This document shows, piece by piece, positions 33,429 to 42,602 of a DNA stretch of 50,522 nt (positions within the stretch are counted from its first letter, which is position 1; each line of letters starts with the position of its first letter). This DNA is from Bacillota bacterium (GTDB lineage: Bacteria; Bacillota; Clostridia; Tissierellales; Peptoniphilaceae). Under the pieces are notes generated by a model. That model was not told the origin of the DNA and did not search any database. It worked only from the letters and a program-made list of their open reading frames with translations. Position numbers and translations under genes: made by a program. The stretch is taken from the NCBI GenBank assembly GCA_023393715.1, contig JAEXCD010000091.1:1-50522 (forward strand), in the 5' to 3' direction.

Positions 33429-35397
33429 GCTGTTTTATGCGAAGCTGGCGGCAACCAACATTCGAAAGAATGCCAGGATCTACATCCCCTACATCTTATC
33501 CTGTATCCTGAACGTCGCGATGTTTTACATCATTTGCTCGATGGCGACCAACCCGGGCCTGTCGAATCTTGTGATGGGCGCGAGGGCGACGACAACGGTA
33601 TTGGGTCTGGGCTGCTACGTCGTAGCCATCTTCACCGTGATCTTTCTGCTGTACACGAACAATTTTCTCATCAAGCGCCGGAAAAAGGAGTTTGGCTTGT
33701 TCAACGTTTTGGGCATGGAGAAGAGCCACCTTTCGATCATGCTCCTCTGGGAAACGATCTATATTGCGGCGATCAGTCTCGCCGTGGGGCTTTTGGCCGG
33801 CGTTTTGCTCGATAAGCTCCTGTTTCTGGCGCTGCTTCGCGCGCTCGGCGCCGGCGTGGTTTTCGGATTCTATTTCTCGGTGAGTGCGGTGATCAATGTC
33901 GTCATTTTGTTTGGCATTCTCTTCGTCCTGCTCTTTTTGCGCTCGGTTGCCGCCATTCACCTGGCGAATCCGATTGAGCTTTTACTGGGCAGTGCAGTCG
34001 GCGAACGGGAGCCGAAGGCAAAGTGGGCGCTCGCCCTGCTGGGGCTTGCTGCACTCGGCGCAGGGTATTGGATTTCCTGTACGATCGCCAATCCGGTCAA
34101 GGCGTTTCAGCTGTTTTTCGTCGCGGTCATTTTGGTGATTGTCGGCACGTACCTGCTCTTTATGGCAGGAAGCATCACGCTGTTGAAGTCCCTGCGCAGG
34201 AATAAGCGCTACTACTATAAGCCGAATCACTTTATTGGCGTATCAAGCATGATGTACCGAATGAAGCACAACGCCGTCGGGCTGGCGAGTATCTGTATCC
34301 TGTCAACGATGGTGCTCGTCATGTTTTCCTCGACGACGTCACTGTTTATCGGGGTAAACGATCTGCTCGACAAGCGGTATCCGAATGATTTTGCGACGTG
34401 GACGATGTCGGAGGAATATCGCGATACCGTGCGCAGGCGGTTTCAGGAGAACGTGCCGATTGAGAAGGAAACGAGCTATACCGTGATTCAAGCCGCAGGA
34501 CAGATCGAGGGAACGGCGTTTACGGTGGATTTCGAGGCGGCCTTTGAATTGCGCGACAGTACGAAAGGCTTGGTGATTGTGCCGCTCGAGGACTATAATC
34601 GCCTGACGGGCGAAGCAAAAACGCTTCGAGAAGGAGAGGTTCTGCTGAGCGCGTATCGCGGGGTGTCTCAGTTGTCAGATATTTCGCTGAACGGGCGCGC
34701 ATATCGTGTCGCAGGCGATGCAACGGTGATCGCTACAGAGGAAATGGACAACTATGTGTTTGACAGCTACTTTATTGTCGTTCCCAGCTTCGACGAGCTG
34801 CGCGCCCTTGAGAATGCGCTGTTCGGAGCCGGGGATATATCGCAGCATGAAGGCATTCGCTATTACTACGGAGTAGATACGACCTGGTCGGAGCAGGAGC
34901 AGAGCGAGCAGTCGGAGCTCTTGTCCGAGAAAATTATCGGTCAGGGGGATGTGGGTCCGATTCGCTTTACGCCCCGAGTGGAGGCGGCGGGCTTTATACG
35001 GGAGATGATTATTTCGTTCTTCTTCCTGGGGGTGTTTTTGAGCGTGCTGTTTGTCATGGCGATGATTCTGATTATCTACTACAAGCAGATGTCGGAAGGG
35101 TACGAGGATCGCGAACGGTTCCGCATTTTGCAGCAGGTGGGCATGTCGCAGCGCCTGGTGCGTCAGTCCATTCGCTCTCAGGTGTTGACGGTGTTCTTTT
35201 CGCCGCTTCTCCTGGCAGTGCTTCACCTGGGCTTTGCCTTCCCCATTCTGGAAAAGCTGCTGATGATCTTCAGCCTGTTCAATACGGCGCTGTACATTCG
35301 CTGCGCAATCCTTTCGGCGCTCGGCTTCGGTATCCTGTACACTCTGGTCTACGCACTTACGGCGCGGCAATACTATCGGATTGTTCGGGTCGAATGA
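33421..35397 (+). CDS. BceB-like FtsX-family ABC permease
   Basis: 658 residues from ATG 33421, 5 nt after AGGTGGTGA; GTG codons at 33409 and 33412 lie in that site. Ten membrane helices are arranged as in BceB: one near 20-40, a group of six between about 55 and 310, a large extracellular domain (about 320-525) that in the family binds the peptide, and three helices near the C terminus carrying the second FtsX domain. Permease of the ATPase just upstream. The operon ends at a long perfect terminator. Substrate cannot be predicted from the extracellular domain. Confidence 0.92.
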   Translation: MHKLFYAKLAATNIRKNARIYIPYILSCILNVAMFYIICSMATNPGLSNLVMGARATTTVLGLGCYVVAIFTVIFLLYTNNFLIKRRKKEFGLFNVLGMEKSHLSIMLLWETIYIAAISLAVGLLAGVLLDKLLFLALLRALGAGVVFGFYFSVSAVINVVILFGILFVLLFLRSVAAIHLANPIELLLGSAVGEREPKAKWALALLGLAALGAGYWISCTIANPVKAFQLFFVAVILVIVGTYLLFMAGSITLLKSLRRNKRYYYKPNHFIGVSSMMYRMKHNAVGLASICILSTMVLVMFSSTTSLFIGVNDLLDKRYPNDFATWTMSEEYRDTVRRRFQENVPIEKETSYTVIQAAGQIEGTAFTVDFEAAFELRDSTKGLVIVPLEDYNRLTGEAKTLREGEVLLSAYRGVSQLSDISLNGRAYRVAGDATVIATEEMDNYVFDSYFIVVPSFDELRALENALFGAGDISQHEGIRYYYGVDTTWSEQEQSEQSELLSEKIIGQGDVGPIRFTPRVEAAGFIREMIISFFFLGVFLSVLFVMAMILIIYYKQMSEGYEDRERFRILQQVGMSQRLVRQSIRSQVLTVFFSPLLLAVLHLGFAFPILEKLLMIFSLFNTALYIRCAILSALGFGILYTLVYALTARQYYRIVRVE

Positions 35398-35433
35398 GGA
35401 AAAGCGGATGTGCACGGTCAAAGGATAATGAGT

Positions 35434-35472
35434 AAATAAAATCGCTCCCCGTACAGGGGAGCGATTTTATTT
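35434..35472. terminator. Bidirectional 17-bp terminator between the permease and murJ
   Basis: AAATAAAATCGCTCCCC 35434-35450 pairs perfectly with 35456-35472 over a GTACA loop; A/T runs at both ends serve both strands. The ~95 nt from here to the murJ stop hold nothing I can identify. Confidence 0.93.
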
Positions 35473-35567
35473 AGCGCAGTCAAAACGAATCGGCGCGCAT
35501 GTGCAAAATGGCGCTGAATTCGGGGCGCAGACGAACCCGAAGCCACGGCGCGGAAAGCGAAAATACA

Positions 35568-37103
35568 CTATCTCCGCGCGGCCGTCCGGCGTGTGAGCTT
35601 GTGGTAGGCATCGTTTACCATATGACGTATTTCGGGGATGCGCGCAAACAGAATGGCAATCCCATAGAACAGAACCGCGAAGAGAACCGCACAGAACAGC
35701 GCGAGGTAGAAGCTTGTCGAAACCAGCAGGGCATAGACGCCGCGGGCGAGAATGCCCATGGGGATGGTGATCAGCAGGATTTTCCTGCAGCTGCCGGCAA
35801 TGGCCCGGAGGTGAATGCGTCCGATCTTCCGGCGCAGCGCCATCATGGTTGCCGCGGCGCCGAGCGACAGGCTCAGCGAGGTCGCTGCAGCCAAACCGTT
35901 GATGCCGAAGAAGCGTGAAAAGATGAGATTAAAGATAATGTTCAGGACGACCTGCCCCATTGAGATGCGGACCGGCGTACGGGTATCGCCGATTGAGTAA
36001 AAGGCGCGCGTGCCGAGCGAGCTGAAGACCAGGGCGATCAGACAGGGCGAATACCAGAAGAGCGCGCCGGCGGTCATGGCTGTGGACTCCGGGGTAAAGG
36101 CGCCTCGCTCGAAAAAGAGGCGAACGATGGGAGCGGCAAAGATCATCATGCCGACCGCCGCAGGAATGACCAGAACCAGCCCCGAGACGATGGAGCGGGT
36201 CAGCAGCTTTTTCACGCGTCCGACCTGACGATTCTGTCCGAACCGGGACATTTGCGGGAAAACCGCCGTCACGATGGAGACGATGATGATGCCGTACACG
36301 AGCTGGTAGAGCTTTACGGCGTAGTCGAGAGCGGAAACACCCCCTTCGGTCGCGACCGTTGAGGCGACGGTTTTGTCGATGATGATCGAGACATCCTGGA
36401 CGACGATGCTGAGCATAATCGGGATCGCCAGCTTCAGGACGGATTTAATATGCTCATCGTGAAATTGGAGAATGGGGCGGTGCCGGTAGTGCACGCGCTT
36501 GAGCGCGCGCGGGAAGAATATGTACTGACATCCCGTTGCGACGATGGTACCCAGAGCCAGGAGAAGCATCGAGCCGGTCTTGGCCGAGAGAACGGCAAAC
36601 AGGATCAAAACGGCATTCATGATAATGCCGGTCGTCGCAGGCGTGCTGAAATCGTCGTGAATATTGAGGTAGCTGATCATACACGCATTCATCGCCATGA
36701 AATAGAGCGAAAACATCTCGATGCGTGCAAAATAAACGGTTTGAACAAAGCGTTCGCCCGTGTACCCGGCGGCCATGACGTGGACGATGGGCTCCATAAA
36801 AATCACGGCAAAGGCGATGATGACCGTTGTCAAAACGAGTAGAATATTGGTAAGATTCGCAGTGAAGCGATCCGCGGCCGGCCGGCCGCTTTCTGCCCGG
36901 ATGCGGTTATACATCGGGATAAAGCAGGACTGAATCGCTAAAAAAAGGAAGCTGAACAATACGGCGGCGATGCTTTCGGCGATGACATAAATATCTTTAA
37001 TCATACTCGTGCCGAAGGTGGCGCCGAAAATCATTTCTCGGATCAGTCCGCTGAATTTGGACAGCAGAGTAATAATCATCAGTTTTATGGTCGTAGAACC
37101 CAT
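35568..37103 (-). CDS. murJ: MurJ/MviN lipid II flippase
   Basis: 511 residues from ATG 37103, with GAGG a few bases before it; the longer frame to 37598 only mirrors the divergent gene. About 14 membrane helices. FSGLIREMIFGATFGTS near the start, ARAFYSIGDTRTPVRIS and the Arg/Asp pattern near residue 370 match the MurJ (MOP superfamily) signature. It flips lipid II, the peptidoglycan precursor, to the outer face. Single gene, convergent with the Bce-type operon and divergent from the DUF2207 gene. A wall-polymer flippase of the same superfamily is an alternative, but less likely given the sequence. Confidence 0.88.
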   Translation of the reverse strand: MGSTTIKLMIITLLSKFSGLIREMIFGATFGTSMIKDIYVIAESIAAVLFSFLFLAIQSCFIPMYNRIRAESGRPAADRFTANLTNILLVLTTVIIAFAVIFMEPIVHVMAAGYTGERFVQTVYFARIEMFSLYFMAMNACMISYLNIHDDFSTPATTGIIMNAVLILFAVLSAKTGSMLLLALGTIVATGCQYIFFPRALKRVHYRHRPILQFHDEHIKSVLKLAIPIMLSIVVQDVSIIIDKTVASTVATEGGVSALDYAVKLYQLVYGIIIVSIVTAVFPQMSRFGQNRQVGRVKKLLTRSIVSGLVLVIPAAVGMMIFAAPIVRLFFERGAFTPESTAMTAGALFWYSPCLIALVFSSLGTRAFYSIGDTRTPVRISMGQVVLNIIFNLIFSRFFGINGLAAATSLSLSLGAAATMMALRRKIGRIHLRAIAGSCRKILLITIPMGILARGVYALLVSTSFYLALFCAVLFAVLFYGIAILFARIPEIRHMVNDAYHKLTRRTAARR

Positions 37104-37123
37104 GTATGCCTCGATTCTGAGTG

Positions 37124-37129
37124 TATAAT
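37124..37129 (+). promoter_or_regulatory. Possible -10 of the DUF2207 gene
   Basis: TATAAT at 37124-37129, with no convincing -35. The same bases read TATTATA on the minus strand, ~20 nt before the murJ start, so the two divergent promoters may overlap. Confidence 0.4.
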
Positions 37130-37187
37130 AGTGGGACGCATGAATTGTATCACATTTTCGGGAAACGTGTGGAAGGAAGGTTGTCGG

Positions 37188-38840
37188 ATGAGAAAGAGAG
37201 CAGCGCTGATCGCCCTTTGTCTGGGGTGCTTTGCGGCAATGGTGATGAACGGAGGCACGGCCGAGGCAGCCGAAATCGTGACAATTTCTTCCTTTGAAGT
37301 GTGGAACACGCTGCTTCCGGACGGCTCCGTCGATGTTCGGGAGCGCGTCGAATACCAGCTTTCCGGGGAAGGGACGACGATTATTCGAAAAATTCCCCGC
37401 ACGGACGGGCTCGCCGTGCCGCTCGAATACATCGAGGTGTCGGAAGAAGTCGACGGCGTCGACCGGACCTATCTCGAGAAGGAGGGCGCACAGGCGGGCG
37501 ACAGCGGTGTGTATGAGCTCGGGGTGAGCGCTTCGGAGCGGGAAATTACGGTGTACGTGCCGAACGAGGGCACACAGAGCCACACAATGCACTATCATTA
37601 CCGCATAACGGGCGGCTGCGAAAAGTATGACGACATGGCGCGCATTCGCATTCCGTCGCTTTCCGGGCTGGAGAGCTCGCCCATTGCCCGGTATTATTGG
37701 AGTCTGTGTGCGGAGCAGGGCGAGGGGTTGGAGGCGTATTATTACGGAACGGGCGAGGGACGCTTTTTGACGCCGCTGGCCGGCGAGGAAAAGCTGTCCT
37801 GGTTCGTCGAAAACGTGCAGCCGAACAGCGAAATGCGCTGGGAGGTGTTCACTACGCTCGCGAATGTTCCGGAGGGGCGCGATTATGTTTCTCAGAGCGG
37901 AGCGACGCTTTATAATGAAGCGAAGGCGGCGCTGCAGCGGCGGATCGATGCGCGCGGTCTGATCAACGTGTGGGAAAAGCTGGCGCCCGTCATCGAAATC
38001 GTCGTGGGGCTATGTGCGCTGTACATCGGACGGATTGCTTATACCGAGTGGAAGCTGTCGCGGAGCATCCCTGAGCTGTGGACGTTCCGCCCGGCGTTTG
38101 TGCAGTGCGCGTTGGAGCCGGTGCTCTCGGCGCGCGGGGTCAACGCCATGCTGCTCGATCTCGCACGGCGACACTATATTCGCATCGTGCGGGACGAAGA
38201 GGAATTGACGCTGCGGCGCGAAAAGAAGCCGGCGAATAAATTGAGCGAAGCGGAGAAAAGCCTGCTTCACGAGCTGTTCCCGACGAAGGATCAGGGCAGC
38301 CGTGCGCTAACCGGCCTGGCAGAGGAGCATAGGGAAAGCCCTCAAAAGGCGCGCGACCTTTTCCGGCGTTTGCAGGTGCAGCTGCGGCGGGAGGGAGAGG
38401 AGCTCGGGCTTGGCCGCGTCCGGGAGAAAGCGCCGTGGGCGCCGCGGATCGCCGTTCTTCTCGGCGCGGGCTCTCTTTTGGCAACTGTTTTTCTGCGAAG
38501 TGAGACCACGGTGCTCGATACGGCGGTGACCGTTCTTTTGGCGATCACGACATGGCTGGTTGGCCGCATGAAGCGCGCAGGACAGCATGTCATCGAGAAA
38601 GGCGCCGATGCGTTTTATGAACAGCTGTCTTCGGGTGCAGCGCAGCGCTCGAGAGAGGAGCGCATCGTGTGGGCCCTGGCGCTCGGCATGGCTCGGGATC
38701 GGGCTGAAAAGTTATTTTTGGCGGAGGGAGAGCAGAGCCTGTCGGCCGACCTGATTGCGTATTTCTTTGGTGAACGGGGAACGCGGCTGTGGTTTTCCGA
38801 CAAGGCGGAGAAAAATCGTAACGGCGAATCGGACGGTTGA
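37188..38840 (+). CDS. DUF2207 domain membrane protein
   Basis: 550 residues from ATG 37188 behind GGAAGGAAGG. A signal peptide (basic MRKR, hydrophobic 5-24, AEA near 27) precedes an extracellular beta domain (about 27-255) with LLPDGSVDVRERVEYQLSGE, the start of DUF2207. A membrane helix near 270-285, a cytoplasmic helical part rich in Arg/Glu (about 290-425), two more hydrophobic segments (about 425-460) and a soluble tail follow. Family members are widespread in Firmicutes with no known role. Its stop overlaps the -35 of the FMN riboswitch promoter, so it is not linked to ribU by function. Confidence 0.82.
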   Translation: MRKRAALIALCLGCFAAMVMNGGTAEAAEIVTISSFEVWNTLLPDGSVDVRERVEYQLSGEGTTIIRKIPRTDGLAVPLEYIEVSEEVDGVDRTYLEKEGAQAGDSGVYELGVSASEREITVYVPNEGTQSHTMHYHYRITGGCEKYDDMARIRIPSLSGLESSPIARYYWSLCAEQGEGLEAYYYGTGEGRFLTPLAGEEKLSWFVENVQPNSEMRWEVFTTLANVPEGRDYVSQSGATLYNEAKAALQRRIDARGLINVWEKLAPVIEIVVGLCALYIGRIAYTEWKLSRSIPELWTFRPAFVQCALEPVLSARGVNAMLLDLARRHYIRIVRDEEELTLRREKKPANKLSEAEKSLLHELFPTKDQGSRALTGLAEEHRESPQKARDLFRRLQVQLRREGEELGLGRVREKAPWAPRIAVLLGAGSLLATVFLRSETTVLDTAVTVLLAITTWLVGRMKRAGQHVIEKGADAFYEQLSSGAAQRSREERIVWALALGMARDRAEKLFLAEGEQSLSADLIAYFFGERGTRLWFSDKAEKNRNGESDG

Positions 38841-38865
38841 AATGCCGGTATATTTGTGATAGAAT
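38837..38865 (+). promoter_or_regulatory. Promoter of the FMN riboswitch and ribU
   Basis: TTGAAA 38837-38842, 17 nt, TAGAAT 38860-38865; start of transcription near 38872, at the first base of the riboswitch. Confidence 0.85.
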
Positions 38866-38872
38866 AAACGTG

Positions 38873-39029
38873 TCTTCAGGGTAGGGTGTGATTCCCAACC
38901 GGCGGTAAAGTCCGCGAGCCCGAAAGGGTTGATCCGGGGTAGTTCCGGAACCGACAGTAGAGTCTGGATGGAAGAAGATGCGATGCGTTGCGTTGACTTG
39001 CGATTATGCCCCGAAGAGGGGCATTTTTT
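38873..39029 (+). ncRNA. FMN riboswitch (RFN element) with terminator
   Basis: The conserved RFN core runs from TCTTCAGGGTAGGGTG (38873) through CCGGCGGTAAAGTCCGCGAG, GATCCGG, TTCCGGAACCGACAGTAGAG and GGATGGAAGAAGA (about 38979), with the expected 5'/3' P1 complementarity. The expression platform is TGCCCC 39007-39012 with GGGGCA 39018-39023 and six T (39024-39029). FMN binding should terminate transcription before ribU, 38 nt downstream. Confidence 0.97.
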
Positions 39030-39066
39030 ATTGTCCCCGCGCATCGATGGTAGAAAGGAACTCATT

Positions 39067-39744
39067 ATGGAACAGACAAAGAAGTTAAAAGCGGCAGGTG
39101 AAGTAACGCGGAATGCAGCAAAGCAGTCGGACAAAAGAGGTGTGGTACAACAGCTGAAGGACTGCGGGAGAACCATTAACCTGGTAAAAATCGCCGTTTT
39201 GGCAGCGCTCGGTTTTGTGCTCATGCAGGTTTTTCACATCCCGATGCCCTTTGCACCCACATTTATGAGCGTCGATTTCGGCGATGTGCCCGGATTGGTC
39301 GGCGGCTTTGCGATGGGGCCGGTGGCGGGCGTCATCATTCAGTTTGTCAAAAACTTTCTGAAATTGCTGACAACGGAGACCGTTGGCGTCGGAGAGCTGT
39401 CGAATTTCATCGTCAGTACAGCCTTTGTCATCGGCGCGTCCTCCTATTATAAGAGACACAAGACGATGTCCGGAGCGGTCGTAGCGCTGCTGATCGGTTC
39501 GATCGCCATGACCGTGACGGCGCTTATTTCCAACGCATATTTCATTTTTCCGGCCTATGCCAAGGCTATCGATTTGGACTTGGATGCGCTGGCGGTTCAG
39601 GTCGGCAGTGCAAACCATCTCGTCAAGGATTACTGGACGCTGATGTTCTTTGCGGTCGTGCCCTTTAATCTCGTCAAAACGGCGCTTGAATCGGTGGTAT
39701 GCCTGCTGCTTTACAAGCGGATTTCTCCGATCCTGCACCGCTGA
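39067..39744 (+). CDS. ribU: Riboflavin ECF transporter substrate-binding protein RibU
   Basis: 225 residues from ATG 39067 behind AAAGGAAC. A ~45-residue polar N-terminal stretch precedes about six membrane helices; LAALGFVLMQVFHIPMPFAP, SVDFGDVPGLVGGFAMGPVAG and LSNFIVSTAFVIG are characteristic of RibU S components. It captures riboflavin for the shared energising module EcfAA'T, not encoded here. Control by an FMN riboswitch confirms the substrate. No rib biosynthesis genes are in the window. The N-terminal polar extension is longer than I remember for the family. Confidence 0.94.
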   Translation: MEQTKKLKAAGEVTRNAAKQSDKRGVVQQLKDCGRTINLVKIAVLAALGFVLMQVFHIPMPFAPTFMSVDFGDVPGLVGGFAMGPVAGVIIQFVKNFLKLLTTETVGVGELSNFIVSTAFVIGASSYYKRHKTMSGAVVALLIGSIAMTVTALISNAYFIFPAYAKAIDLDLDALAVQVGSANHLVKDYWTLMFFAVVPFNLVKTALESVVCLLLYKRISPILHR

Positions 39745-39784
39745 GCACATGGGTGCGGCTGCGAAAAGATGGATACGCTCTTCA

Positions 39785-39814
39785 GCGAGACGGCTTCGGC
39801 CGTCTCGCTTTTTT
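39785..39814 (+). terminator. Terminator after ribU
   Basis: GCGAGACGGC 39785-39794, TTCG loop, GCCGTCTCGC 39799-39808, six T. Confidence 0.95.
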
Positions 39815-39873
39815 ACCGGGCAAAAAGGACAACGCCCGGGCAGATTAAAGTAGCGGGGAAAAGGAATAGACTA

Positions 39874-39879
39874 TATAAT
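39874..39879 (+). promoter_or_regulatory. Possible -10 of the tsaE operon
   Basis: TATAAT 39874-39879 between the ribU terminator and tsaE; no -35 of note at 16-18 nt. Confidence 0.4.
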
Positions 39880-39916
39880 AACGGATAGTACCCAGGATGA
39901 AAGATTGGGGGGAACG

Positions 39917-40387
39917 ATGAAATTTGAAACAAAGGAACAGACAAAAAAATTTGCCAGACATCTCGCGGCGGCGTTGAAGCCGGGTGATGTCTTTCGTTTG
40001 GACGGCGATCTCGGAGCGGGCAAGACGACGCTGGTTCAGTGGGTTTCCGAAGCGCGCTCGGTTCGGGAGGCGGTGGTCTCGCCGACGTTTTCGCTCGTGC
40101 GCCGCTACGACAGCGATCTCGGAACGATCAACCACCTCGATCTCTACCGAATCGAGGATCCGCAGGAAATCGAGGAATTGGATTACGAGGAGCTCTTTTA
40201 TCCGGAGCAGGGCGTCACATTTATCGAGTGGGCACAGCGTGCGGAGGAATATCTGCCGAGCGATATCGTATGCCTGAACATCGATAAGTGCGGCGATGAG
40301 GCGAGAGAAATTACCGTGACATCGACGGGCGAACGGGCCGGGGAGCTTCGCCGCGTCCTTTTCGGAGGAGAAGAGCCATGCGCATAA
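39917..40387 (+). CDS. tsaE: TsaE, ATPase for tRNA threonylcarbamoyladenosine synthesis
   Basis: 156 residues from ATG 39917 preceded by a G-rich GGGGGGAACG; a TTG at 39905 is in frame but unnecessary. Walker A GDLGAGKTT (30-38), SPTFSLVRRY switch region near 56-65, and HLDLYRI near 76, all TsaE landmarks. TsaE drives the cycle of the TsaB-TsaD complex that makes t6A at position 37 of ANN-decoding tRNAs. First gene of tsaE-tsaB-rimI-tsaD; overlaps tsaB by 10 nt. Confidence 0.94.
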   Translation: MKFETKEQTKKFARHLAAALKPGDVFRLDGDLGAGKTTLVQWVSEARSVREAVVSPTFSLVRRYDSDLGTINHLDLYRIEDPQEIEELDYEELFYPEQGVTFIEWAQRAEEYLPSDIVCLNIDKCGDEAREITVTSTGERAGELRRVLFGGEEPCA

Positions 40388-41100
40388 TCGGAATAGACAC
40401 CTCGACGAAGGCGACGGGGGTGGCACTTTATTCGGAAAACCGCCTCGAGGGCTGTACGATTGTCGAACAGGAACGGACGCGGGCGGAGGAGCTGCTGCCG
40501 GTGCTGGAGGAGCAGCTGAACGCTGCCGGACTTGAATTTGACGAGATCAATGCGATTGCCGTGGCCGTGGGACCGGGCTCCTTCACGGGACTGCGCATCG
40601 GCGTAACGATTGCGAAAACCCTGGCGCAATTTTCAGGGAAAAGGCTGGTCGGCATCTCTACGCTGCGGGCTCTGTCGGAGAGCGGCGAGGACTTCGACAT
40701 GGCGAAAATGCTGCGCTGTCCGGTCATTGATGCGCGGGCGGACCGCATTTTTGCAGCCTGTTATTCGGGGGTGGGAGCACCCGTTGAGGAGCTGATTCCG
40801 GAGGGGCTGTATACGGAGCGCGACTTTCGCACACGCGTCGAGGAGCTGCGGTCGACGCGGCCGGAGCAGGGAATCTGTTGGCTCGGCCAGGGCATGGAGC
40901 GCCATCGCGCGTTGCTCGAGGGATGGAGCTGTCCGGTGAAGGAAGCGACGGGTGCGGCGACGCATTCGCCGGTCGCCGCGGTGTGCCGTCTGGCGCAGGA
41001 GCGTCTATCCGCGGGAGCGAGCGATTCGCCTCTGGATCTCGCGCCGAATTATTTGCGGAAATCACAGGCGGAAATGGATCAGGGGAAGCGAAATGCCTGA
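40378..41100 (+). CDS. tsaB: TsaB, t6A biosynthesis scaffold
   Basis: 240 residues. RIIGIDTSTKATGVALYS at the start and AVAVGPGSFTGLRIGVTIAKTLA near 60-82 belong to the ASKHA-fold TsaB, the inactive paralogue and partner of TsaD. It lacks the HxxxH metal site of TsaD, as expected. GGAGGAGAAG precedes ATG 40378. Overlaps tsaE upstream and rimI downstream (8 nt). Confidence 0.94.
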   Translation: MRIIGIDTSTKATGVALYSENRLEGCTIVEQERTRAEELLPVLEEQLNAAGLEFDEINAIAVAVGPGSFTGLRIGVTIAKTLAQFSGKRLVGISTLRALSESGEDFDMAKMLRCPVIDARADRIFAACYSGVGAPVEELIPEGLYTERDFRTRVEELRSTRPEQGICWLGQGMERHRALLEGWSCPVKEATGAATHSPVAAVCRLAQERLSAGASDSPLDLAPNYLRKSQAEMDQGKRNA

Positions 41101-41593
41101 TCGCGCAGCGGACGGCATGCCGGTTCTGCGCGCGATGACGCGGGCAGACCTGGCTCAGATCGAAAAAATCGAGTGCGCAAGCTTTCCCGATCCGTGGACG
41201 GGTGCCGGATTGGAGGCGGAGCTGACGGCCAATTCGCGCACGGAAGCCGTCGTTTTGGAGGAGCAGGGGCGCATCTGCGGCTATCTGTTCGCGATCTATC
41301 TCCCGGGCGAGGCATCGCTGAACAATATTGCCGTTGCGCCGCAGGATCGCCGGCGCGGTCTGGGACGACGGCTGCTCGAGCATTTTCTGCTTCGCGTGAG
41401 GGCGCACGGGTGCGAGGAAGCGTATCTGGAGGTGGCGGTACACAATGCCGCGGCGCTGTCGCTTTACCGAAGTGTCGGATTCCAGCAGATCGGGATACGG
41501 AAGAATTATTACGCGAGCGTACACGAGGATGCGTATACGCTTGTTTGGACGTCGGAGACAGGGGGAGAAGAACATGTATCATCTGGCCATTGA
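41093..41593 (+). CDS. rimI: GNAT N-acetyltransferase RimI
   Basis: 166 residues from ATG 41093; the open frame upstream shadows tsaB. PVLRAMTRADLAQIEKIE, NNIAVAPQDRRRGLGRRLLEHF (acetyl-CoA loop, near 81-102) and LEVAVHNAAALSLYRSVGFQQIG are the GNAT motifs in RimI order. It probably acetylates the N-terminal residue of ribosomal protein S18 or other proteins. Sits between tsaB and tsaD with overlaps of 8 and 20 nt, a frequent arrangement in Firmicutes. Confidence 0.92.
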   Translation: MPDRAADGMPVLRAMTRADLAQIEKIECASFPDPWTGAGLEAELTANSRTEAVVLEEQGRICGYLFAIYLPGEASLNNIAVAPQDRRRGLGRRLLEHFLLRVRAHGCEEAYLEVAVHNAAALSLYRSVGFQQIGIRKNYYASVHEDAYTLVWTSETGGEEHVSSGH

Positions 41594-42575
41594 GTCATCC
41601 TGTGATGAGACGAGTGTGGCGGTGCTTCAGGACGGCCGCCGCATTCTGAGCAATTTGATTTCCTCACAGATTGACATTCATACCAAATTCGGCGGCGTCG
41701 TTCCGGAAATCGCCTCGCGAAAGCATTTGGAGGCGATCAACCGCATTATTGCGGCGGCGCTGGACGAGGCGGGGCTGACGATGAACGATATGGAGCTGGT
41801 CAGCGTGACGAGGGGGCCGGGTTTAGTCGGCGCGCTTCTCGTCGGAGTGAGCGCCGCAAAGGCGATTTCCTTTGTACAAAAGATTCCGATCGTCGGCGTC
41901 AATCACATGGAGGGGCACATCTGCGCGAATTATCTGGCGAATGAGCAGCTCGAGCCGCCCTTTGTGAGTCTGGTAATTTCGGGAGGGCACACGTATCTCT
42001 GCGTCGTCGAGGATTATGTATCGTACCGCGTCGTCGGCACGACGAGGGATGACGCTGCAGGGGAGAGCTTTGATAAGGTTGCCCGCGTGCTGGGACTGGG
42101 GTATCCGGGCGGGCCGAAGCTTCAAAAGGTCGCCGAATCCGGAAATCCGAGTGCTTTTTCGTTTCCGCGCGCCATGATCGAGGAGGAGCATTACGATTTC
42201 AGCTTCAGTGGGCTGAAAACGGCCGTCATCAATCAGATTCATCAATTTGAGCAGAAAAATGAGCCGTATTCGGTGCCGGACATCGCGGCGAGCTTTCAAC
42301 AGGCGGTGGTCGATGTGCTGTGTGCAAAATCGGCGCGCCTATTGGACGAGACGGGCATGAAGACGTTCTGTCTTTCCGGCGGCGTCGCGGCGAACCGACC
42401 GATCCGGGCGGCGCTGGCCGCGCTGTGTGCCAAAAGAAAGGTTCGCTTTTTTGTGCCGCCGCAGATTCTGTGCACCGACAATGCCGCGATGATCGGCTGT
42501 GCGGGCTATTATCACTACCTGTATCGGGGAAGCAGTGGGTTTGGTTTTGCAGCAGATCCGGATCTCGGATTATAA
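41574..42575 (+). CDS. tsaD: TsaD, tRNA threonylcarbamoyltransferase subunit
   Basis: 333 residues from ATG 41574 behind GGGGGAGAAG. LAIESSCDETSVAVL starts the ASKHA fold, His111 and His115 in NHMEGH bind iron, SGGHTYL near 136 and SFSGLKTAV near 210 complete the Kae1/TsaD set. It transfers threonylcarbamoyl from the adenylate (made by TsaC, not here) to A37 of tRNA. Overlaps rimI by 20 nt; pcrA follows after 27 nt. Confidence 0.95.
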   Translation: MYHLAIESSCDETSVAVLQDGRRILSNLISSQIDIHTKFGGVVPEIASRKHLEAINRIIAAALDEAGLTMNDMELVSVTRGPGLVGALLVGVSAAKAISFVQKIPIVGVNHMEGHICANYLANEQLEPPFVSLVISGGHTYLCVVEDYVSYRVVGTTRDDAAGESFDKVARVLGLGYPGGPKLQKVAESGNPSAFSFPRAMIEEEHYDFSFSGLKTAVINQIHQFEQKNEPYSVPDIAASFQQAVVDVLCAKSARLLDETGMKTFCLSGGVAANRPIRAALAALCAKRKVRFFVPPQILCTDNAAMIGCAGYYHYLYRGSSGFGFAADPDLGL

Positions 42576-42602
42576 GGACGAAGAACAATCGAGGGAGTTT
42601 AT

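Noticed and set aside
37104..37598. Extension of murJ to 37598 on the minus strand
   Set aside because: It overlaps the divergent DUF2207 gene, and MurJ proteins start at the MGSTTIKLM methionine at 37103 with GAGG upstream.
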